DNA of 11,575 nucleotides from Clostridia bacterium (GTDB taxonomy: Bacteria; Bacillota; Clostridia; Oscillospirales; CAG-272), in the NCBI GenBank assembly GCA_017466495.1, contig JAFTUB010000146.1, positions 1 through 11,575 of the forward strand, read 5' to 3'. Within the stretch, counting starts at the first letter, position 1. Every line of letters starts with the position of its first letter. A program made the translations under genes and the position numbers. The notes below the pieces were generated by a model, which was not told where the DNA came from, searched no databases, and was given only the letters and a program-made list of their open reading frames with translations. This document shows, piece by piece, positions 5,645 to 11,575 of the stretch.

Positions 5645-8600
5645 TTATTTGCGGATATTGGCCAAAATCATGGGATCCTTGATCTTGGCGTCCTCCGCGA
5701 ACAGAAGAACCTTGGAAATGATCTCAGCAGTTTTGGGATCGTCATCCACAAAGGGCAGGAATATCTTTCCCCTGTGCTGGCTGTGCACGGGCAGGACGGG
5801 AATCATGGTGCCGCCCAGCTGGTGCACCACACCGCTGCCCAGGTGAATGGAATATTCTGCAAGGGTTCCGTGCACAATGGCGTGATGGCCCTCCACCCTG
5901 ACATTGTCCATGTGGAACATGGGCAGGATAAAGGAGAGGATCGCCCCGCGCATTTCCATGGTGGAATGACTCGTTTCGGGATCGACACCGCCGGCATGGG
6001 CAACGCTGACTGCGAGATCAACATCCCGCATGACCTCCGAGAACAGGATGTCAGGGATATCTGCAACCTTCATCGCCTCACCGGTTCTGCGGTTGGCAAA
6101 GCAGACCCATTCCAGCGTGGGGGCTTCAATATCGGCAGGGGAGAACCAGTCAGCGAGGGCGTAGATCTGTGCCACAATGTTCTCTTTGTGGTAGACCTTT
6201 TGCAGTCCGTCTTCAATATCGGCCACCCAGCGGCGGCTTTTCAGCACGCTGACGGTTTTGGCAGGTTGAATCTGATTTCCGGCATAGCGAAGGGAGTGGT
6301 ACATCTCCCTCTCTTCGTCCGTTTTGACATAAAGCTCACGGAACACCTGACGGAAGGGCTGTACCGTTTGGTTGGCGAAGAGGATTCTCTGATACGCCTG
6401 CCAGCAGCCCATGCGATACAGGTCAAAGGGATGGGCAATCCGGACTGCAGCACAACCCTCCAGGGCGTGAAGTGTCCCCATGTGATCGATCAGCCCGCCG
6501 TCAGTGGGGAAGCCGGCGGTGTCACCGCAGATGAGCACGAGATTTTTGAGCATGGGCCAGACAACGGGATGCGCAGACAAGGCCCAAAGCTCTCCGAATC
6601 GGAAAACTGTGCTGTCCTCCATTGCCCGCTCAAACATCGTCCTGGCGCGGCGATACTGCTCGGTGAGGGTTTTGGCCAGATCGCCCATGGCAAGCACCGT
6701 TTCATTTTTCTTCAGCTTTGCGGGAACACTCTTAAGCGGCTTGCCGTCTTTCGCCGCAGACAGGGACGCCTTTCCGTTTTCTCCCTGCACAATCCGCAGG
6801 GAAACGCCGTCGATGATCTGCTCCTCCAGCAATGCGCGGCGATCGTCGATGAGTTTAACCTCCATCTGCAAGGTCAGACTTACGGTGTCGGAATAGCCTG
6901 CATTGATGGCCAGATTTGTCAGGGCCATTTCTGCGGCTTTTCCTTCACTTGCAGCCCGCTGAGAACCGAATTGCTTGCTTTCCTTCCGGAAGCGCTGGAT
7001 ATAGAGGTAGCGTCGGCAAATGTCGTCCTCCCCCTCCAGCGGGATGAGGGCATAGGCCATCAGCAGGTCTTTGTTTCGCTTTTGGGCGATCAGCTTTTCG
7101 GTTTCCTCCACCGTCACGCGGCCAAGTGCCGCATCTGCATATTTTCTCGCACGGGAATGCCTTGCGCCGTCGGAGATATACTTGGCGGCACCGTAAATGA
7201 GATTGAAATCCTTTTCGCCGATGTCGGCATATGCCGAGCGGAACCAGTTCAGATCAAACGCGCCGAGGTGGAGCTCTTCCTCCGAGAGGGGGGTATATCT
7301 TGCAATGATGGCCTTGCGCTTGTCATCAAACGCCTCATTCATGTGTGCCATGAAGTAATAGCACACCGATTCAAAACTCTTCAGCCCAAGGTATTCCCCT
7401 ACCACGGGGATCCATTCCGGGGAGAACAGGGCGGCTTCAATCAGGCGCTTTGCCGTGATTTTTCTGCCTTTCAGTGCAGTGCGAAGGGTGTCTGCCGAAT
7501 CGCCCTCTGACGGAATGCACACCGAGAGCAGGTGGGAGAGGGAGCCCTTGCGATTGCTTCCGTCCCCCCAACTGTAACGCTCCAGGGTGTCATTGCCCAA
7601 GGCGGACAGGATCCGGGCAAATCGGTCTGCCCCGTAGATTCTGACGATGCCCCGGACTCCCAGGGAGTATGCGGCGGGGGTGTCCCCGCGCTTTATTTCC
7701 GGGTCGAGAACGATGGGCAGGACGGTTTCATAGATCCCTGCGGCAAACCGCAGAAGTTGGATATCGTCGTCGGTCAGCTCATCTTTGATTCCGAGGGAGA
7801 GCCTCAACCTGCGTCTGACGTAGGCGGTTCCCCGGGTGCGGTTCCCCGAAATTTGCCGCCCCTGCTCGTAATAAGCGGCCGCGGCGGCGCTGATGACCTC
7901 CAGCGCGGATCTGAGATTGCGGGGGGAGAAAACATACGCATACAGCTGTGCTTCTGTGATGATTCCCCGGTAGGCTGCCAGCAAATAAGCGTCTTCTCCC
8001 ACCAACGCCATGGCGGCACCGAACCCGCCCTTGTGTACCCGGTAGATGAAGCCTTCGTCGGTATATGAGGTGAGGAAGCTGAGTTCCCGAGATGGTGCCT
8101 CCGATTTTTCCACGATCTTCCGATATGCGGAGCTGCATTTTTCGGCAGCACACACAGCCAGCGGAAACGTATATTTTAGGCTGTCATCATTCTTGCATTT
8201 GAGGTGGCGGAAGAGGAAGAAGAACTGTTCGTGGCCCAGCAGGTGGGACACATTCATATACTCGGGCAGAGAAGCGTTAAAGGCGGACTTCACCACCACC
8301 GTGCGGTCGGGAACACAACGGATGAACCACAGCGCCAGGGCTGATGCGAGATAAGCGAGCTCATCCCGGGGCAGGGCACGGCAGAGATGATCCAGTACCG
8401 CTTCCATTGCCGCCGCGTGTGGCAGCTCCTTGCCGCAGGCAAATCCCGTGCCGAACACCTCATTGACCGAAGCGGTGCAGGCTTCCGAGAAGACGGTTTT
8501 CTCCCGATAGGCTAAGAAGAGCACCATGGCGCACAGCAAGCGTCGGTTGGTGATGGAATTGGTCTGTACCCATTCCTGCCAAAGCTCCGCAAGGGGAAGT

Positions 8601-10873
8601 TTGCCGTCGGTTTCGGACAGCTGATGGGAGTGTTGGATGCTGCCCAGCAAAAAGGTCTCTCCCCATGTATTGGAAATGGTATCGGTTTTGTGATCGTCGA
8701 TCAGACGGGACAGAGAGAGCAGATCATTTGCCGCGGTGACGGCGGACGCGCAGGCGACACTCTCCGTGATGGCGGATTTGATCCTTTGGAGCAGGCCGCC
8801 TCCCGTCTTCTTCCCGCAGATGAGATCGGGCAGGGGAGACTCCGGGAAGTAGTCGGAGAAGATTTTTGCACAATGTGCCGTATAGTCGGCATCAAATTCG
8901 GTGGGGAGATAATTATCCGCCGCCGTGAACAAGGCAGGGGCGCGATCAACATACTGCACACTTTGCGGCGCAAGAGTATCCAGCAGGAGCTTTTCCCGGT
9001 CGGAGAGATCCTCTGCCGCTGCTCTTTCCCTGAGTACATCGGCGAAGTCCTCCACAATTCCGCTTCGTTTCGAATTCTTTTGGAGCTGAACGAGCATGTC
9101 CAGCCCGCCAAGACGAACCTCCTCTTTTTTGCTCTGCAAAAGTCTGCCGATGCAGGCGGAGAGATTTCGATCGTTCTGCCGGCGCAGAATATCCATGGCA
9201 TATTTGCGGATTTCGGCGCTCTTGAAGCGCAGGAACTCCTCCACCATGCGGTACTCATCGTCCGAAAGGGTGAGCGTCAAAACGAGGTCGTATGCCATTT
9301 TTCCGATGGTTGAATCCCGCGATGTGATGCTCTCAATGACCGTCCTGCGCTGAATCGGTGTCTGCGGCCTGCGCAGCAAAGCGGAAAAATAATGCTGCCG
9401 CCGGAGGGGATCGCATTCCTGAATCAACCCGCAGACTTCATCCGTTCTTTCCTTGTTGTCCGCAAGGACCGCCATGGCGCAGAGAAGCTCGGCAAGATGA
9501 CTTTTGGTAATGCTTGCCTCATACCAGGGGAACACGCAGGGAGAGAAGGTTTTTGTTTTGCCCGGAAGTTGGTCGTAGACGTGCTTGATCAGAAGGCGGT
9601 ATTCGTCGAGCTCCGCCGGGCTGTCAAACCATACTGTGTAATCGATGGGGTGATTGCGTATCGCCAGATTCATGATGGCGTAGACTGCATCAGACATCAG
9701 GCCGGGGAGCCACACCGCAAGGAGATCATCCTCGTCCCCATGTTGCTTCAGCACGGTTTTAGCGATTTTATTGGCTACATGGGGCAGAGAAAGATTTTTG
9801 ACGAAATATCCCGCCACAAGCAGCTGATGATGGGATCCCTCCCGGGAAATACGGACGATCTGATCTACCGCCGCCTGAATATCGTCTACGCCCAGGCTCC
9901 AGAGTGCGGTGTGGATCTTCATGGCATCCTCGGATGCCAGATACTCCTCCCGCAAGTGCTTGTCTTCCAGGCAATCGATGATGAGACGAAGTGTTTTTGC
10001 GCTGACGCGTTCAAGATCGCGGGTTTCCTCGGTCAGAATACCAAGCCAGGTGCCAATTGCCCGCTTGACCGAAGAGAATCGGATCAGATCGTTGTCTGCA
10101 ATAACGTGCAGAATGGTGAGAAAGGCTTCCTTTGTGCCGCAGTCGGCAGCTTCGCAGATCATCTGGCGAAGCCCTTCCTGGAGTCTTGCCGCCAGAAGCA
10201 GCTGTCCTACCAACGCATGAAAATCGTTTCTGTGGCTGATCAACACACCGCAAATGAGCTTCGCCGTCATCATTCCCGTCCCGTTTTCCTCGGTGAGAAT
10301 ACGGCGGACAGCTGCTTCCACGGTGGGATTCCCCATGTCAAGGGCATAGGCAATCTGCCAGCTGTTGTACCCGCATCCGCGCCAGGCGTTCCCGTCGAGG
10401 TAGGCCTGTTCCGCATCGGATAACGAATGGGTCAGGATCTTTTCCGGGGACACACCGATCATAAAGGTGCGCACATCGGCAAAATCCTGAAGGAGGGAAG
10501 TAAGCACACGTGAATAGGCACCGTTTGTCCCGGCCCGGAAGGATCTTCGGAACATGGATTTTGCGTAGGGATACTCCTGCAGCCGGTCTGCAAAATACAG
10601 AATGATATCCTTGTCTGCACCAAGGGGGCCGTCGCCGAAAAGCCAGCTTAGCTTCCCGGCAAGATATTCGGACGGGACGGTGGCCGGATTCCGCAGAGCT
10701 GCGGCGAGGTCTGCGTAAATTTGGGTGTTATCGGCGTGGTAGTACCTTTTGAGAAAGGTATACTGCTCCGATGTCAGCGTTTTTTCGAGCTGATCGTTGT
10801 GCTGTTGTACTTTGTTGGCATAATCCAGAGCAAGAGCTTTTTTCTGTGCGGTTTCTGCGTGCTTGTCGGTCAT
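5645..10873 (-). CDS. Giant DUF5724-DUF4132 protein with HEAT-like N-terminus and DUF7737-like C-terminus
   Basis: A 1742-residue cytoplasmic protein with no signal peptide or membrane helix. Residues 1-700 look like helical HEAT-type repeats, clearest at about 550-605 (SAEIRKYAMDILRRQ, then KEEVRLGGLDMLVQL). Residues about 1140-1340 match DUF5724 (RLIEAALFSPEWI, YFMAHMNEAFDD, HSRARKYADAALG, KRNKDLLMAYALIPL). Residues about 1370-1640 match DUF4132, including the hallmark VQPFRQVFRELYVKTDEERE near 1500. The last 90 residues carry the DUF7737-like end (YSIHLGSGVVH, then FLPFVDDDPKTAEIISKVL). E. coli YehI/MolR proteins share the DUF4132 part. The biochemical activity is unknown; relatives co-occur with vWA and MoxR-type AAA+ genes and WGR domains. 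The start at 10873 has GGAGG eight bases upstream; a GTG seven codons earlier overlaps that site and is not favoured. The gene is translationally coupled to the 145-residue gene before it. Confidence 0.85.
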   Translation of the reverse strand: MTDKHAETAQKKALALDYANKVQQHNDQLEKTLTSEQYTFLKRYYHADNTQIYADLAAALRNPATVPSEYLAGKLSWLFGDGPLGADKDIILYFADRLQEYPYAKSMFRRSFRAGTNGAYSRVLTSLLQDFADVRTFMIGVSPEKILTHSLSDAEQAYLDGNAWRGCGYNSWQIAYALDMGNPTVEAAVRRILTEENGTGMMTAKLICGVLISHRNDFHALVGQLLLAARLQEGLRQMICEAADCGTKEAFLTILHVIADNDLIRFSSVKRAIGTWLGILTEETRDLERVSAKTLRLIIDCLEDKHLREEYLASEDAMKIHTALWSLGVDDIQAAVDQIVRISREGSHHQLLVAGYFVKNLSLPHVANKIAKTVLKQHGDEDDLLAVWLPGLMSDAVYAIMNLAIRNHPIDYTVWFDSPAELDEYRLLIKHVYDQLPGKTKTFSPCVFPWYEASITKSHLAELLCAMAVLADNKERTDEVCGLIQECDPLRRQHYFSALLRRPQTPIQRRTVIESITSRDSTIGKMAYDLVLTLTLSDDEYRMVEEFLRFKSAEIRKYAMDILRRQNDRNLSACIGRLLQSKKEEVRLGGLDMLVQLQKNSKRSGIVEDFADVLRERAAAEDLSDREKLLLDTLAPQSVQYVDRAPALFTAADNYLPTEFDADYTAHCAKIFSDYFPESPLPDLICGKKTGGGLLQRIKSAITESVACASAVTAANDLLSLSRLIDDHKTDTISNTWGETFLLGSIQHSHQLSETDGKLPLAELWQEWVQTNSITNRRLLCAMVLFLAYREKTVFSEACTASVNEVFGTGFACGKELPHAAAMEAVLDHLCRALPRDELAYLASALALWFIRCVPDRTVVVKSAFNASLPEYMNVSHLLGHEQFFFLFRHLKCKNDDSLKYTFPLAVCAAEKCSSAYRKIVEKSEAPSRELSFLTSYTDEGFIYRVHKGGFGAAMALVGEDAYLLAAYRGIITEAQLYAYVFSPRNLRSALEVISAAAAAYYEQGRQISGNRTRGTAYVRRRLRLSLGIKDELTDDDIQLLRFAAGIYETVLPIVLDPEIKRGDTPAAYSLGVRGIVRIYGADRFARILSALGNDTLERYSWGDGSNRKGSLSHLLSVCIPSEGDSADTLRTALKGRKITAKRLIEAALFSPEWIPVVGEYLGLKSFESVCYYFMAHMNEAFDDKRKAIIARYTPLSEEELHLGAFDLNWFRSAYADIGEKDFNLIYGAAKYISDGARHSRARKYADAALGRVTVEETEKLIAQKRNKDLLMAYALIPLEGEDDICRRYLYIQRFRKESKQFGSQRAASEGKAAEMALTNLAINAGYSDTVSLTLQMEVKLIDDRRALLEEQIIDGVSLRIVQGENGKASLSAAKDGKPLKSVPAKLKKNETVLAMGDLAKTLTEQYRRARTMFERAMEDSTVFRFGELWALSAHPVVWPMLKNLVLICGDTAGFPTDGGLIDHMGTLHALEGCAAVRIAHPFDLYRMGCWQAYQRILFANQTVQPFRQVFRELYVKTDEEREMYHSLRYAGNQIQPAKTVSVLKSRRWVADIEDGLQKVYHKENIVAQIYALADWFSPADIEAPTLEWVCFANRRTGEAMKVADIPDILFSEVMRDVDLAVSVAHAGGVDPETSHSTMEMRGAILSFILPMFHMDNVRVEGHHAIVHGTLAEYSIHLGSGVVHQLGGTMIPVLPVHSQHRGKIFLPFVDDDPKTAEIISKVLLFAEDAKIKDPMILANIRK

Positions 10874-10887
10874 CAGTGACTCCTCCT

Positions 10888-11325
10888 TTACCACATTCTT
10901 CCGGTCAGCATGGTAAGCCTTACGAAGGTAAATCGGTCTCCCGCTGCGATTTCAAACGGTTCATCCAAGGCGGTAAGCTCAACATTCTCCCGAAACACCC
11001 GAACCAACCCGTCCTGCATTGCGCAGATCGCAGTGTCGATTGCCTGCGCTTCATCAATTTCATTTTCGTTGTAGTGAACACCAAATGCGATTTTGCCAAT
11101 CTCCTGCATACCGTCCAGCTCTTCATCGGTGAGGGGATGGGGGCGGTCGGCGTCCGCTGCCCGCTGTCGGTAAGCGGAAATACAGGTTTTTACCGCCTCT
11201 TCAATCAGTTCCCGCAGGGTATGTGGTGTGTGCGCAAGGATGAATGGAATTTCCCTCACCGGCTTGGCGATTCTTCTCATCGTTTTCTGCGCGATAAAAA
11301 TTTGAATGTTTTTTCCGTTATCCAT
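10888..11325 (-). CDS. Small conserved-looking protein of unknown function, partner of the DUF4132 protein
   Basis: A 145-residue soluble protein with no motif of a named enzyme. Its sequence is patterned: PHTLRELIEEAV (a helix), GKIAFGVHYNENEIDEAQAI, MQDGLVRVFRENVELTALDE and a C-terminal strand region FTFVRLTMLTGRMW. I recall similar proteins with the same RLTML.GRMW ending beside DUF4132 genes in Firmicutes, but this could not be checked here. It is the first gene of the operon: CGGAGG stands five bases before the ATG at 11325, and its TAA stop overlaps the start of the ribosome binding site of the giant gene 14 bases away. Such coupling suggests made-together subunits. It may be a regulatory or folding partner of the giant protein; this is inference from position only. 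Confidence 0.72.
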   Translation of the reverse strand: MDNGKNIQIFIAQKTMRRIAKPVREIPFILAHTPHTLRELIEEAVKTCISAYRQRAADADRPHPLTDEELDGMQEIGKIAFGVHYNENEIDEAQAIDTAICAMQDGLVRVFRENVELTALDEPFEIAAGDRFTFVRLTMLTGRMW

Positions 11326-11341
11326 TATATCCTCCGGACGG

Positions 11342-11393
11342 TGAAATCACTGTATCATTTGCTTCTATTATACCATAATATTCCGTGATTTCA
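11342..11393. repeat. 9-bp inverted repeat bracketing the operon promoter
   Basis: TGAAATCAC (11342-11350) and its exact complement GTGATTTCA (11385-11393) are 34 bp apart. One arm covers the -35 box and the other lies in the early leader. They could be paired operator half-sites, or the -35 arm could be blocked in a folded DNA form. A pair of this length at this distance is expected roughly once or twice by chance in a window this size, so only the position makes it notable. Confidence 0.4.
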
Positions 11394-11394
11394 A
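11367..11394 (-). promoter_or_regulatory. Promoter of the three-gene DUF4132-macro operon
   Basis: On the minus strand TTGAAA (11389-11394), a 16-bp spacer and TATAAT (11367-11372), with TG one base before the -10 box (extended -10). The start of transcription would lie near 11360, leaving a leader of about 35 bases before the ATG. This is the best sigma-A promoter in the window and lacks the GTCGC dyad found before the HD and vWA genes. Confidence 0.75.
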
Positions 11395-11539
11395 GAAGAA
11401 AAAGTGAATTTTGGGGGAGATGAATCGGGAGCGAGGAATTTTTTGAGTTTGTGTGGCCGAAATGCCTCGGAGGGAGAGGGGGCCGGTTCAAGTGTTGTTA
11501 TCTGTGCCCATATAAATGTTGCTTATTTTGTGCAAAAAA

Positions 11540-11566
11540 GTCGAACATACGACACTCTTCTTGACA
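11540..11566 (+). promoter_or_regulatory. Possible edge of a divergent promoter with a GTCG...CGAC dyad
   Basis: A consensus -35 hexamer TTGACA (11561-11566) on the plus strand is preceded by a 14-bp dyad GTCGAACATACGAC (11540-11553). The matching -10 box would be outside the window. The rest of 11395-11539 holds no gene or other clear element. Confidence 0.3.
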
Positions 11567-11575
11567 AGTTTTCTG

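Noticed and set aside
5774..7510. Plus-strand open frame of 578 codons and further ones at 8624-9313 and 9392-10423
   Set aside because: All are antisense to the DUF4132 gene, whose protein motifs (PFRQVFRELY, FLPFVDDDPKTAEI) are unmistakable. The frames arise from GC-biased codon use.
10771..11388. Plus-strand 205-codon frame across the operon start
   Set aside because: It is antisense to the 145-residue gene and to the start of the giant gene and crosses the operon promoter. It has no motif or ribosome binding site.
11540..11553. LexA/DinR-type SOS box
   Set aside because: One half resembles GAAC of the Firmicute SOS box, but the other half does not complete GAAC-N4-GTTC.

Overview
The window reads like a chromosomal stretch of a low-to-medium GC anaerobic Firmicute of the class Clostridia, possibly an Oscillospirales or Lachnospirales gut-type organism. 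This is inferred from strong AGGAGG-type ribosome binding sites, sigma-A-like TATAAT boxes and the overall look of the proteins; no marker gene is present to confirm it. All seven genes lie on the minus strand, so transcription runs from high to low coordinates. There are no rRNA or tRNA genes, insertion sequences or CRISPR arrays. The long plus-strand open frames are antisense shadows of the real genes.

The right half (11325 down to 4590) is a tight three-gene operon behind one good promoter (11367-11394). It holds a 145-residue protein of unknown function, a 1742-residue protein with HEAT-like repeats followed by DUF5724, DUF4132 and a DUF7737-like C-terminus, and a macro-domain protein with an extra helical, HTH-like C-terminal domain. 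Gaps are 14 and 26 bases, and the first stop codon runs straight into the next ribosome binding site.

Two single genes follow: a RelA/SpoT-type HD hydrolase resembling small alarmone hydrolases (MESH1-like) at 3743-4489, and a von Willebrand factor A (vWA) MIDAS protein at 2979-3635. Each sits behind its own promoter, and the two promoters share one module at identical spacing: a GTCGC...GCGAC dyad, 20 bp, a TATAAT box, 6 bp, then GTAAGAGA. This suggests control by a common activator. A DUF4132 giant, vWA, macro-domain and alarmone-hydrolase-like set recalls the E. coli YehI/YehP type loci and the vWA-containing conflict systems described by comparative genomics. A joint stress or defence role here is an inference, strengthened by the shared promoter.

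The left end is less related. It has a GH20/GH67-like, DUF4838-like glycoside hydrolase (408-2603) with signs of a 5' frameshift, then the N-terminus of a membrane-anchored or lipoprotein-like protein with a TEPPV repeat linker, cut by the window edge.
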